Below are positions 38,201 to 46,307 of a stretch of DNA of 64,000 nucleotides, piece by piece. A model generated the notes under the pieces. That model saw nothing but the letters and a program-made list of their open reading frames with translations. It did not search any database and was not told the origin of the DNA. This stretch comes from Tindallia californiensis (GTDB lineage Bacteria > Bacillota > Clostridia > Peptostreptococcales > Tindalliaceae): positions 2,737 through 66,736 of the forward strand of contig NZ_FNPV01000009.1 in NCBI RefSeq assembly GCF_900107405.1, in the 5' to 3' direction. The position numbers were made by a program, and so were the translations under genes. Positions within the stretch are counted from its first letter, which is position 1, and each line of letters opens with the position of its first letter.

Positions 38201-38413
38201 ATAGATGCAGCGCAATTCTTCTGCATTGCTACGATGCTGACCACTGGCTCTTCCGTAAAGGGCATAGCAAATGCCATCAAAAATGGCGGTTTTGCCAGCC
38301 CCTGTCTTTCCGGAGATTGCAAAAAGCTGTGCTTTATTTAATAAGTCAAAATCAATGACTTCTTTTCCTTTATATGGTCCCAGCGCCTGTATTATCAACT
38401 GGTTCAGAATCAT
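35294..38413 (-). CDS. sbcC: SbcC (Rad50-like) ATPase subunit of the SbcCD nuclease
   Basis: A 1039-residue SMC-like protein: N-terminal Walker A SGKTGAGKTAIFDGICYALYG (about residues 34-54), two long coiled coils, the zinc hook CPVCGS near residue 530, and the C-terminal signature RTFSGGEKFNASLCLALGL with Walker B MFIDEGFGSLD. With SbcD it cuts DNA hairpins and processes double-strand ends. Overlaps sbcD by 4 bases (ATGA). Length is usual. Confidence 0.95.
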   Translation of the reverse strand: MILNQLIIQALGPYKGKEVIDFDLLNKAQLFAISGKTGAGKTAIFDGICYALYGRASGQHRSNAEELRCIYAEDQDYTEASLEFTVRGSRYRARRQMAHIKKNNKSKTGGGIELHRWVFFKEKEDYGWESMLESGKVNEMNEKIMALTGLDVDQFRQIVMLPQGEFEKLLLAKAEDKKRILRQIFHTNLYQRFTEKLDQRRKEVDQEYFQLRQNLRSREDSLEELLKEEEALESNLLLKEKERNIYQLMKALAKDMERLEERKTGLEIQLEKQDELIQKADEHYYKAKENNQKLEELEAERQKMKSLEEQQEKMKSWQHSLEEAEKAQKIQHFYQRKKETEEICVQKTKVLKGAKEEAIRVEEKRIQAEKQWEEEEKKKPYRKETEKAYDRILEALPKVKELSRKRDRLHLGQKEAEGYGKKMEDLSQRQALGEKRLKELRKEQERDSEALEKEARLIKEQAKLQQDCQELQELIRRKEEEKLLSKQMEKAEAKLKSNREEARKAEQKWLDNQARWLAMNLQEGEPCPVCGSLEHPEKATGIGEEVNRKTMEEAKEKEKKANDAYIQVVTKWETVNAALEEGIQKREDLLGKKDGLEAIEKSKQEEKQRVDEELKAMEAQRRNYEQRKEALRKGEKALIELTEKHKEMGAKQQELVSEIATLQGQVQSIEEALPEHLLELKELEKQKQTLEAKIEEAKKAYEKAESQYNDWREKQAAATVTLEYADKNQKEAKKAMETVAEQWKEKLAQEDFESMEAYVAAHMPEEKMKKLREVLQQYKEQRSLTEEKVKSLEILLKKVEKEDLEAVLHHCQQLRQEQKKHQKELGRKESLLRETGSLKGYIEKEWEKMQEREEERNRIANLYQCANGTGNDQKLALETYVLQHYFHRVLKAANLRLDQLTMGRYRLVADQEREKHGGRSGLGIDVIDVFNEQQRSVRTFSGGEKFNASLCLALGLFDVIQSESGGTEMKTMFIDEGFGSLDTQESLPKAIQMLNQIQETGRVIGVISHVSEMKEQLPAILEVIKDSDGSSTTRIKVNA

Positions 38414-39570
38414 AGAATCTCCTCCCTCTCTTCTCTGATCAGTGATTCTAAGACTTCTTCCACTATTCTTTGGGATAATGGATCTGGCTTTTCTCCCTGT
38501 ACCTGTTCATAAAAGTCTGTAATGATTTGTAAGGGATGCTTCTGCCCAATAGCTTCTGCTTCCCCTATGATTTCCCCAGTCTCACGGTCATGTTTTCGGC
38601 CCAGGTGAAGGGCATTAGGATATACCGTCCGGATTCGTTCCATAGCATCCGGTACCGGTTCTAAATCCTGTAATTGAAGAAACACATAGTCCTCAGATTT
38701 TTCATGCTGTAATAGCTCCTGAAAACCTCCTTCCACCGTTCGCAAATCTCTCCTTGGCTCTATAGGCATTTTTGATACGGACACCTGACCAGCTTCATCC
38801 ATTTCTACCAAGGTCACTCCTTTTTGATGCCCTTCTTCGCTGATGGAATATTTTAAGGGAGAACCGGAATATCGAAGGGTTTCCTTGCCTACTTTCATTT
38901 CTCGATGCAAATGCCCCAGTGCGACATAATGAAATCCGTCAAAGATTTCTGCTGGCACTTGTTCTGCTCCGCCTACAGAAGGTAAGGGTCGTTCCGATTC
39001 GGAAGTTCCTTCCATTTTTATGCCTCCGGGCGTCACAAAGGCATGGGTTACCAGCACGCTTCGTACTGCCGGATCTCTTTTTTGCTGAATCACTTCCATG
39101 ATTTTCTGATAAGCTTCCGCATAACTAGGGGTTTTTTCCATTTCAAAATAGTCCCGAATATGTCCCGGTGTCAGATAAGGGATAAGAAACAGATGCACTG
39201 GTCCGTGTTGATCCTTCAGCACCACCGGTTCAAAGGCTTCTTCCAGACTACCGGTTACATGATAGCCCACCTGTTTCATCAATCGGTTTCCGAAACGTAC
39301 TCTTTCCGCACTGTCATGATTGCCGACAATGGCCAATACCGGTGTTTTTAAGGTAACCACCATCTGATGTAAGGTTTGATCCAACAATTTTATCGCTTCG
39401 GCTGAAGGAACGGATTGATCGTAAAGATCGCCTGCTATCACCACCGCATCCGGCTTTTCTTTCTCTATCATCCCTATTAATTTTTCCAACATATCTTTCT
39501 GGTCTTCCAGTAATGATTGCTCTCTCAACACTTTTCCCAGATGCCAATCTGACGTATGTATAAAACGCAT
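38410..39570 (-). CDS. sbcD: SbcD (Mre11-like) nuclease subunit
   Basis: A 386-residue metallophosphoesterase with the five metal motifs: HTSDWHLGK at the N-terminus, AGDLYDQ, IVGNHDS, a VTHAFV segment and ALGHLH. The nuclease of the SbcCD complex. First gene of the sbcD-sbcC pair. Confidence 0.95.
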   Translation of the reverse strand: MRFIHTSDWHLGKVLREQSLLEDQKDMLEKLIGMIEKEKPDAVVIAGDLYDQSVPSAEAIKLLDQTLHQMVVTLKTPVLAIVGNHDSAERVRFGNRLMKQVGYHVTGSLEEAFEPVVLKDQHGPVHLFLIPYLTPGHIRDYFEMEKTPSYAEAYQKIMEVIQQKRDPAVRSVLVTHAFVTPGGIKMEGTSESERPLPSVGGAEQVPAEIFDGFHYVALGHLHREMKVGKETLRYSGSPLKYSISEEGHQKGVTLVEMDEAGQVSVSKMPIEPRRDLRTVEGGFQELLQHEKSEDYVFLQLQDLEPVPDAMERIRTVYPNALHLGRKHDRETGEIIGEAEAIGQKHPLQIITDFYEQVQGEKPDPLSQRIVEEVLESLIREEREEIL

Positions 39571-39645
39571 CTTATTTCACACTCCATCCTGTATTCATTT
39601 TTTTGTCCTTTGATTCTCTTTTTCAATTCTATTTTTCCACAAAAA

Positions 39646-39686
39646 CAAAAAATCCCTTAGGCTGAATACTGTCAGTTAAGAGATTT
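39646..39686. terminator. Terminator downstream of rpmB
   Basis: AATCCCTTA pairs with TAAGAGATT (one wobble), with an inner CTGA/TCAG stem; T runs lie on both sides, so it can act in either direction. Confidence 0.65.
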
Positions 39687-39733
39687 TTGCTGTGTTTTTA
39701 TTTGCTGTGTTTTTTACAGATTTCCTGTTCTTC

Positions 39734-39925
39734 TTATAAAGCTCTTTGAATTTTTCCGGACCGAAGGCACCGAGTGCAGACATTGACTCTTCTTGTAGAA
39801 CCGTCAACCACCGCTTTAACTCTCCGCAGGTTTGGTAACCAAACTCGCTTATTATGTCGATTCGAGTGACTAACACTGTTACCGAATACTTTTCCTTTGT
39901 TACAAACAAAACATGTTCTAGCCAA
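39734..39925 (-). CDS. rpmB: 50S ribosomal protein L28
   Basis: A 63-residue protein that starts at TTG 39925, seven bases after GGGAGGTG. Sequence ARTCFVCNKGKVFGNSVSHS and the RVWLPNLRRVKAVVDG segment are L28. Four cysteines (C5, C8, C50, C53) form the zinc-binding C+ version. A longer frame overlapping it on the same strand is spurious. The gene stands alone between sbcD and the restriction-modification genes, with its own terminator. Confidence 0.93.
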   Translation of the reverse strand: MARTCFVCNKGKVFGNSVSHSNRHNKRVWLPNLRRVKAVVDGSTRRVNVCTRCLRSGKIQRAL

Positions 39926-39983
39926 AATAATACACCTCCCTTTACACAAGGCAAACTTTACTAAATGGATTTTATCACGTCTT

Positions 39984-40024
39984 GCTTAGTTTTGCAATAA
40001 CTAAGTATGATCTATCTTAAGATA
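39984..40024. promoter_or_regulatory. Inverted repeats between rpmB and the methyltransferase
   Basis: CTTAGTT-N7-AACTAAG (39984-40004) is followed by the 12-base palindrome TATCTTAAGATA (40013-40024). They lie between divergent genes and could be operators; no regulator gene is adjacent. Confidence 0.45.
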
Positions 40025-40049
40025 AACGAAATGAAAAGCCATATTCGAC

Positions 40050-40078
40050 TGGTCATTCCTTTGGATCTTTGATATAAT
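40050..40078 (+). promoter_or_regulatory. Probable promoter of the restriction-modification genes
   Basis: TATAAT (40073-40078) with TGGTCA (40050-40055, 4 of 6 matches) 17 bases upstream. Leader of about 65 bases before the GTG start. Confidence 0.6.
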
Positions 40079-40149
40079 ACGAGAAGTATAGAACCCTGAA
40101 AACATTGATACTATTGGGTTCTATTGGCACTGTGAGAAAGGGTGAAACC

Positions 40150-41163
40150 GTGAGTAAAAAAAAAGCACCACGAAATAAAACCATCGATATTTCTATTGAA
40201 GAAGGGCAATCTTATCTGGACAAATGCATCCGTCTTGATCAGCCCTCTGATATGGATCATCTGCTGGATAAAACCATTATCGGCGATTTATTTGAAGCCG
40301 CCGCTTATATACCAGAGAAAAGCATTGATTTAATCATTGCGGATCCTCCTTATAACTTAACAAAAGCCTTTCATGGCAATGGTTTTTCAAAAAGAAGTAA
40401 GGATCAATATGAAGCCTATACCAGAAAGTGGCTGGAGCTGGTGTTGCCCCTTTTGAAAGATACCGGTTCTATCTATGTTTGTTGCGACTGGGAAACCAGC
40501 TTAACCATTGGCAATGTTTTAATGGAAGTAACCAAAGTGAAAAACCGAATTACCTGGCAACGTGAAAAAGGACGTGGCGCAAAAGCAAATTGGAAAAATG
40601 GCCTAGAAGACATTTGGTACGCTACCATCTCCAATCATTATACCTTCAACCTGGAGGATGTCAAAATTCGCAAAAAAGTCATTGCTCCTTACCGAGTTGA
40701 TGGTAAACCAAAAGATTGGGTCGAAAGCGAAACCGGCAATTACCGAGACACCTGTCCTTCCAATTTCTGGTCGGATATTACCATCCCCTTCTGGTCGATG
40801 CCTGAAAACACAGCTCATCCCACCCAAAAATCCGAAAAGCTGATTGCCAAAATGATCTTGGCCAGTTCTAATGCCGGAGATGTGGTTTTTGACCCCTTCT
40901 TAGGCTCCGGAACCACCAGCGTCGTGGCAAAAAAACTGAGACGGAGTTACTTGGGTGTGGAAGAAAATCCCCTATACTGCCTTTGGACGGAGAAACGGCT
41001 GGAGATGGCTGAGGCAGATCCAAGCATTCAGGGATATGTGGATGGTGTTTTCTGGGAAAGAAATTCCCTTAGCGAACAAAAGACAACGACAAATCAGTAC
41101 CAGCCAAAAACAGATCTTTCAGACCCTTGCCAACTGGAAATAGGAGCCTTTGAGGAGGATTAA
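40150..41163 (+). CDS. Type II DNA methyltransferase (amino-methylating, beta-type order)
   Basis: A 337-residue enzyme, with GTG 40150 after AAAGGGTG preferred to an upstream TTG without a ribosome site. The catalytic motif IV DPPYNL (65-70) precedes the SAM-binding motif FDPFLGSGTTS (about 247-257): the beta-class order. DPPY implies N6-adenine or N4-cytosine methylation. The partner nuclease follows at once, so it should protect host DNA. Recognition sequence unknown. Confidence 0.88.
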   Translation: MSKKKAPRNKTIDISIEEGQSYLDKCIRLDQPSDMDHLLDKTIIGDLFEAAAYIPEKSIDLIIADPPYNLTKAFHGNGFSKRSKDQYEAYTRKWLELVLPLLKDTGSIYVCCDWETSLTIGNVLMEVTKVKNRITWQREKGRGAKANWKNGLEDIWYATISNHYTFNLEDVKIRKKVIAPYRVDGKPKDWVESETGNYRDTCPSNFWSDITIPFWSMPENTAHPTQKSEKLIAKMILASSNAGDVVFDPFLGSGTTSVVAKKLRRSYLGVEENPLYCLWTEKRLEMAEADPSIQGYVDGVFWERNSLSEQKTTTNQYQPKTDLSDPCQLEIGAFEED

Positions 41164-41164
41164 C

Positions 41165-42343
41165 ATGTATAATCCCGAAAAAATAACCCAGCTTATTTCT
41201 TTTATCCAAAGTCAAGACGGGAAACAGGACAAAAGTCAATTACAGGAATCAGTTAAAAAAACCTTTCATTTAAGAAAGGATGGGAGTGTTCTTCGAAACG
41301 ATTTTTATGCGATCCGTTTTTCAAAAGCCGCTACCCTTAACAGTTTTTCCAACACGGTGATTGGGTTATCTAAAATAAAAAAACTCGATCATCTTCCTTT
41401 TATCGTCTGCTGCGTTACCCCGGCAAAAAACCATCTCCTGCTGGCGAATTCTACTTTTCTGAAAAAGGTAAGTCATTCTTCTCAAGATTTACGGGAAGAC
41501 AATATTAAAGGCAGCATTAACGGCCCCGACATTATGAAAATCTTTGAAGGACTGGAAAATACTCCGTCTAACTTCCAGCAATTATACGAACATCATCAGG
41601 CTTTTTCTTTTGATGATCATTTGCCTAGGCTGGTAGAGGCAACGAATCAAATCAAACCTTCCGGAAAAATATTTACACCCACCGCCTCACAGTTAGCTAC
41701 GCTTCGGCAAGCTGTTGAACGAACCTGCCAGTTTATGAAATCCTCTGCTTATCACCAGCTAAAAGAGGATCTGGATCAACGGGTAGCCAGCGTTCATCAG
41801 GAGATTGCCACGGTGGCAAAAAACATCAGTAACGTTAACTTAAAAGGACAGGCCATCGAATATCTGGTCACTAAGTCCGACGCCCATCATAAGGCTTTAC
41901 TGAAAGCCCTCCGCGAAGGGACGCCTTTGCCAACTCTTTTTGTTGACCATGAACTGGATGACTATAATGACCGGATAGACGGCTACCATATAAAAGTAGA
42001 TATCAAATCGAAGGCATTACGCCTATCCAGTAACCCTAAGGGCTATAATATCGATAAACTGCTTCGCTTTTTGGCGGAAGATTCCAGTATTTATCTGATC
42101 TATATTATTACTATTGATGAAAAGGATCAGATCCATACCCGACTTTGTTCTTTGTTCCATCAGCCAATCCTTCAGGGGACACGTATCATCAGGCATTGGT
42201 CCGGAAGAAACTCCCGGGGAGTGGCTCAGTATTATGGGGCTGCTTTGGAAGAAGTTGTTTTTGCCAAAGATGTCACCATTGTTCAAGAAGCTGCCCAGGA
42301 ATTTTTGGAGGCCCTGCTTTCCCTTTCTACGGCTGGTCTTTAA
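41165..42343 (+). CDS. Probable type II restriction endonuclease
   Basis: A 392-residue protein one base after the methyltransferase stop, ATG after GAGGAGG. It has no strong family match from memory. It shows a PD-(D/E)XK-like layout: a helix GQAIEYLV (about 225) and then LDDYNDRIDGYH followed by VDIKSK (about 264-282), where the D, D and K would be catalytic. Position beside the methyltransferase supports the call. Its 3' end overlaps the convergent yaaA gene by 17 bases. Confidence 0.72.
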   Translation: MYNPEKITQLISFIQSQDGKQDKSQLQESVKKTFHLRKDGSVLRNDFYAIRFSKAATLNSFSNTVIGLSKIKKLDHLPFIVCCVTPAKNHLLLANSTFLKKVSHSSQDLREDNIKGSINGPDIMKIFEGLENTPSNFQQLYEHHQAFSFDDHLPRLVEATNQIKPSGKIFTPTASQLATLRQAVERTCQFMKSSAYHQLKEDLDQRVASVHQEIATVAKNISNVNLKGQAIEYLVTKSDAHHKALLKALREGTPLPTLFVDHELDDYNDRIDGYHIKVDIKSKALRLSSNPKGYNIDKLLRFLAEDSSIYLIYIITIDEKDQIHTRLCSLFHQPILQGTRIIRHWSGRNSRGVAQYYGAALEEVVFAKDVTIVQEAAQEFLEALLSLSTAGL

Positions 42344-43076
42344 GAAACACAAAGGTCTGGTGATCCGAGTGTTTTTCAGAGAAAACGTAACCCAGCCGGT
42401 TGAAGGCTTTTATTTCTTCCGCTTCTTCTATCTTATTTTCTGCCATAAATCGCACCATCTCTCCCCTGGCCATTTTCACCAGGGTTCCTTTTTCGATGAC
42501 TTTTCCTTCTTTTATCTCTCCAAAAATGCAGGTGATAAAAGTAATTTCTTCTGTCAGATAAGGAAAAATGCATTTGCTGTATTCTTCTGAAGCCAGGTTT
42601 AGAATACAGTGGCTTTCTGAAAAAAGCTGATCAGCTATTTTCCGGCCCCAGAAGGCGTAAAGAGAGTCTACCTTTTCCCCCTTCAGCTTTGCCTGCATTT
42701 CCAGTCGATAAGGCCTCACTCCGTCAAAAGGACGAAGACAGCCATAGAACCCTGATAATATCCTCAGGTGCTTTTCGATATACTCAAAATCTTTGTTTTC
42801 AAAGACGATGGGCGCCATGTATTTATACTGAATACCTTCAAAGGCTAGGATTGCCGGTGTCAGTGAATGGTACAGATCCATTCTGCGAATCCTTTCCCTG
42901 TTAAGAGCAGCAATTTTATCACTGCATTTCCAAATGGCTTGCAAAGCTTCGTCATCTTTCTCTCTCAATTCTTCCAATAATAGTTCTGTCTCTTTTAGAA
43001 AAATCGGCATTTGCTGAGGCTCAAAATGGTCATTGGTCATATTCATGGTTTTTGCCGGTGAAATAATCATTCGCAT
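42327..43076 (-). CDS. yaaA: YaaA-family peroxide-stress protein
   Basis: A 249-residue DUF328/UPF0246 protein: starts MRMIISPAKTM, with the core YKYMAPIVFENKDFEYIEKHLRILSGFYG-type segment and the C-terminal KIARGEMVRFM-like helix. YaaA lowers free iron and DNA damage during peroxide stress and has a DNA-binding fold. Single gene, convergent with the nuclease gene. Confidence 0.9.
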   Translation of the reverse strand: MRMIISPAKTMNMTNDHFEPQQMPIFLKETELLLEELREKDDEALQAIWKCSDKIAALNRERIRRMDLYHSLTPAILAFEGIQYKYMAPIVFENKDFEYIEKHLRILSGFYGCLRPFDGVRPYRLEMQAKLKGEKVDSLYAFWGRKIADQLFSESHCILNLASEEYSKCIFPYLTEEITFITCIFGEIKEGKVIEKGTLVKMARGEMVRFMAENKIEEAEEIKAFNRLGYVFSEKHSDHQTFVFLKDQP

Positions 43077-43169
43077 GATGTCGTCCCTGCCTTTTTTCTT
43101 CCATTATATAAAAGGTTTTTGGCTTTCGCAAATCTTCCTTTCAACCCTTTCTGTTCAAGCCTTTCTTTT

Positions 43170-43835
43170 TTAGATACTTGTATTCTGAATCATTCTTTGC
43201 TTTAGCTTTTTCGCTGCTTCCATTGGGTTTTTTGCCTTAGTGATCGCCGAAACAACCGCTACCCCCTGAATCTCCTGATCCATTACCTCCGCTACATTGT
43301 TTTCATTGATCCCACCAATGCCTACAATAGGTATTTTTACTGCTTTTTGAATTTGATACAGTTGTTCCAAGCTTACTTTTCTGGTATTCGCTTTTGTTTC
43401 TGTTGGATATAACGCGCCTACGCCCAGATAATCGGCTCCTTCCGCTTCTGCCTGAAGCGCCTCTTCTTTGGTTGCCACCGAAACACCAATCAGTAGTTCC
43501 TCCTTTACCATCCTTCGCAGTGCTGGCAAAGGTAAATCCTCCTGCCCAAGATGTACTCCATGAGCGCCTACAGCCATGGCAATATCAGCCCGATCATTAA
43601 TAATAAGCGGAATGTTATAAGTGCTAGTCAATGCCGCCAGTTTTTCAGCCCGATGGTATAAATCTTTGGAAGAAAGGTGTTTTTCACGAAGTTGTACCAT
43701 GCTCACACCACCTTTAAGGCTTTCCTCAATGATCGAGAGAAAATCCTCTTCTTTCTGAAAGCTTTCATCTGTCACTAGGTATAATTGATAGTCTTTTTCA
43801 TCTACCGTCATTTTCTTTCCAGGTTTTTGTGTCAT
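43170..43835 (-). CDS. thiE: Thiamine-phosphate synthase
   Basis: A 221-residue TIM barrel that joins HMP-PP and thiazole phosphate to thiamine phosphate. Motifs: VQLREK, IINDRADIA, GVHLGQEDLP, GVGALYPTETK and VGIGGI. Start ATG 43835 lies inside the end of thiM (38-base overlap) after AGAGGTGG; ATG 43811 is possible. Last gene of the thiW-thiD-thiM-thiE operon. Confidence 0.93.
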   Translation of the reverse strand: MTQKPGKKMTVDEKDYQLYLVTDESFQKEEDFLSIIEESLKGGVSMVQLREKHLSSKDLYHRAEKLAALTSTYNIPLIINDRADIAMAVGAHGVHLGQEDLPLPALRRMVKEELLIGVSVATKEEALQAEAEGADYLGVGALYPTETKANTRKVSLEQLYQIQKAVKIPIVGIGGINENNVAEVMDQEIQGVAVVSAITKAKNPMEAAKKLKQRMIQNTSI

Positions 43836-44655
43836 GCTTTTCTTCCACCTCTCTCAGCTTTATTTTTTCCGGAATAAACGATGCCGGAAAGTCACTCAAA
43901 TAATCTTTTAACCGTAAAGGAAAACTAGTGAAGGGCATCTCCTGAGAACCGTTTTCTGCTGCCAGCTCTCCGGCAATGGCCATAATAGATATCCCCAATA
44001 TTCCCGATTCCACTGGTTTGCTGCCTGCCCCCAAGTATAATGCAATCAAAGAAGTGGTCATGCATCCAGTGCCTGTTACCTTCACCAGCTCAGCACTTCC
44101 ATTGCTTAACTCAAAAATCTGATTTTCTCCCATTACCAGATCTACCTTGCCCGTCACTCCAATGGTAGTACCATATTTATCAGATAGAAACCCTGCTATT
44201 TCCTGCATGTCTGAAACCTTTCTCTCTTCTGAATCCACTCCTCTTGTATTGCTTTCCATCCCAGTAATCGCAAGAATTTCCGATGCATTCCCCCTTATAA
44301 AAGAAAAGTTGATTTGTTTCAAGAGTTCCCGGGCTGTTTCATTCCTCAGACTTGTTGCCCCTGCCCCTACCGGATCCAGTACCACCGGAATCCCCTGTTC
44401 ATTTGCTTTTTTGCCAGCTAAAAACATAGCCTTAATGCTTCGTTTATTCAAGGTTCCCATATTCAGCACCAATGCCGATGCCATGCTAGTCATTTCTTCC
44501 ACTTCTTCCGGTTCATCCGCCATAACAGGACTGCCGCCAAAGGCTAAGACCGTATTTGCTGAATCATTGGCTGTCACATAATTGGTAATATGATGGATCA
44601 ATGGTTTTTTCCTTGTTGCTTCCATCATCATCTGTGTAAAAGGAAAGCCTTGCAT
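43798..44655 (-). CDS. thiM: Hydroxyethylthiazole kinase
   Basis: About 285 residues, from MQGFPFTQMMMEATRKK. Start ATG 44655 is 8 bases after AAGGAG; the longer frame is rejected. Motifs: HHITNYVTANDSANTVLAFG, VLDPVGAGAT and VTGTGCMTTS. It phosphorylates the salvaged thiazole moiety. Only one base separates it from thiD. Confidence 0.93.
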   Translation of the reverse strand: MQGFPFTQMMMEATRKKPLIHHITNYVTANDSANTVLAFGGSPVMADEPEEVEEMTSMASALVLNMGTLNKRSIKAMFLAGKKANEQGIPVVLDPVGAGATSLRNETARELLKQINFSFIRGNASEILAITGMESNTRGVDSEERKVSDMQEIAGFLSDKYGTTIGVTGKVDLVMGENQIFELSNGSAELVKVTGTGCMTTSLIALYLGAGSKPVESGILGISIMAIAGELAAENGSQEMPFTSFPLRLKDYLSDFPASFIPEKIKLREVEEKHDTKTWKENDGR

Positions 44656-44656
44656 T

Positions 44657-45463
44657 TTACCGTCTCCTTCCTTTAAGATCATAATACTCATGAAAATGAT
44701 GTATCGGTCCAGGACCATTGCCAATGCCGAAAGACTCTTCGATGGCTTTTTTCATATAGCTTTTAGACGCTTCTACAGCTTCTCTCATGGGCATTTCTTT
44801 TGCTAGGTTAGCGACTAAGGATGCGGATAAGGTGCATCCCGTACCATGAGTGTTTTTCGTGTCGATCCGTTGACAGGCATAACGATACCAGTTTTTTCCA
44901 TCATATAACATATCCACGGCTTCTTCCCCCGCTAAGTGGCCACCTTTCATCAGTACATTGGAGGGACCTAAGCGATAAATAGCTTCCCCTGCTTTTTTCA
45001 TCTCTGCTTCTGAAGATACCCGTAGGCCGGTAATCACTTCTGCCTCCGGAAGATTAGGGGTTACTACAGTAGCTAAGGGTAATAGCTGATCCAGCATTGC
45101 TTTTTTTGCTTCTGGCTTTAAGAGATGAAACCCGCTTTTTGACACCATCACCGGATCCAGTACCACAGGAATGTTTCTAACCTGTCGTAAAAAAGAAGCA
45201 ATGGTTGTAATCGTGTTGATGGTTGATACCATCCCTATTTTGATTCCATGAATCTGAATATCGTCAAGCAAGGCTTCTAACTGTTTTTTAATCATAGTTG
45301 GATCGATGTCCTGTACTCCTGTCACTCCCTGGGTATTCTGAGCTGTAACTGCCGTAATAACACTCATCCCAAAAACACCATGAGCACAGAATGTTTTTAG
45401 ATCTGCCTGAATACCAGCACCTCCAGAACTGTCAGAACCCGCAATCGTTACCAAATTTTTCAT
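44657..45463 (-). CDS. thiD: Hydroxymethylpyrimidine (phosphate) kinase
   Basis: About 268 residues, ribokinase fold: TIAGSDSSGGAGIQADLKT at the N-terminus, VLDPVMVSKSG, TPNLPEAEVITG and KNTHGTGCTLS with the catalytic Asp/Gly loop. It makes HMP-PP for ThiE. ATG 45463 overlaps the thiW stop (ATGA) and is 10 bases from AGGAGG. Confidence 0.94.
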   Translation of the reverse strand: MKNLVTIAGSDSSGGAGIQADLKTFCAHGVFGMSVITAVTAQNTQGVTGVQDIDPTMIKKQLEALLDDIQIHGIKIGMVSTINTITTIASFLRQVRNIPVVLDPVMVSKSGFHLLKPEAKKAMLDQLLPLATVVTPNLPEAEVITGLRVSSEAEMKKAGEAIYRLGPSNVLMKGGHLAGEEAVDMLYDGKNWYRYACQRIDTKNTHGTGCTLSASLVANLAKEMPMREAVEASKSYMKKAIEESFGIGNGPGPIHHFHEYYDLKGRRR

Positions 45464-45963
45464 TTCAAACAACCTCCTTTGCGTAAATTAATGGCTTTGC
45501 TTTTGCAGAGCGCTCCCATTACGAAAACGCCGATAACGGCTCCACTAGCAGAACTGATGCCAAAGGGAAGTATAAAAAAGAGCCAGGCGCCTTCAAAGCC
45601 CATTACATAGGCTGCTAGGGGAAAAGCGGCCAGAGCGCCTAATAGGGAAGTGCCAACTATTTCCCCCAGCATGGTTAATAAAGGTCTCCCTGTTTTCTGA
45701 AAAAGAAATCCTGCCAGCAAAGCTCCAAAAATACTACCAGGAAATGCCAGCAAAGAACCGGTGCCCAGCAGATTTCTCAAAAGAGAAATCATAAAGGCTA
45801 TCACTACAGCCATGGGGGTTCCCAGCAACATGGCTGCAATCACATTAATCGCATGTTGCATGGGGAAGGCTTTTGCAACTCCTGCAGGAATGACGATGGT
45901 ATGTGCGGTTACCACACCAATTGCAATCAATAAGGCCGCCATGGTAAGGGTACGAATATTCAT
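45460..45963 (-). CDS. thiW: ThiW, thiamine-precursor ECF transporter S component
   Basis: A 167-residue membrane protein with about five helices; a VVTAHTIVIPAGVAKAFPMQHAINVIAA motif near the N-terminus marks ThiW, the predicted thiazole (HET) carrier. It needs an ECF energising module encoded elsewhere. First gene after a TPP riboswitch and terminator; AUG after GAGGAGG. Confidence 0.88.
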   Translation of the reverse strand: MNIRTLTMAALLIAIGVVTAHTIVIPAGVAKAFPMQHAINVIAAMLLGTPMAVVIAFMISLLRNLLGTGSLLAFPGSIFGALLAGFLFQKTGRPLLTMLGEIVGTSLLGALAAFPLAAYVMGFEGAWLFFILPFGISSASGAVIGVFVMGALCKSKAINLRKGGCLK

Positions 45964-46024
45964 TGAATTCCTCCTCTCGGATCAGGATGATGATAAAAAG
46001 GACAACGGCCAGACCAAATACCAT

Positions 46025-46055
46025 AAAAAAAGCATTACCGGTAGGCAATGCTTTT
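46025..46055 (-). terminator. Riboswitch-controlled terminator before thiW
   Basis: AAAAGCATT pairs with AATGCTTTT (minus strand) with GC-rich inner pairs, then TTTTTT. It sits between the TPP aptamer and thiW, so ligand binding should stop transcription. Confidence 0.85.
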
Positions 46056-46089
46056 AGAACACATGATACGTGTTAACATGTAAAGCACT

Positions 46090-46178
46090 TTCCTACGCTG
46101 GCATAACCCAGATCAGGTACAGGGATCGAAGACTTAAACGGGTCTTCCTCTCAGTCGGCCTAACCGACACTCCCAGTG
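46090..46178 (-). ncRNA. TPP riboswitch controlling thiW-thiD-thiM-thiE
   Basis: Minus strand: CTGGGAGT, then CTGAGAGG, CCTGATCTGGGTTATGCC and AGCGTAGGAA, which are the conserved THI-box segments. A short stem (GTCGG/CCGAC) and an extra P3 arm are present. Thiamine diphosphate should shut off the operon through the downstream terminator. Confidence 0.95.
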
Positions 46179-46307
46179 TTTACTTCTGATTTAGTTTTCA
46201 AAACCATCATAGCATGCTGCCTTTCTTTACGCAAGTGATTCTTTTAAGCTAGCAACCACCTCTATTTTAATGAAACAATTTTATCAATCCGACACGTAAC
46301 GCATCTG

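Noticed and set aside
35442-38358. Many plus-strand frames opposite sbcC
   Set aside because: Antisense shadows of a lysine/glutamate-rich coiled coil; none has a ribosome site or family match.
39676-39954. A 92-codon minus-strand frame with a transposase-like IISEFGYQTCGELKRW segment
   Set aside because: It overlaps rpmB in another frame. The L28 reading has a good ribosome site, a full-length protein and conserved zinc cysteines, so the longer frame is accidental.
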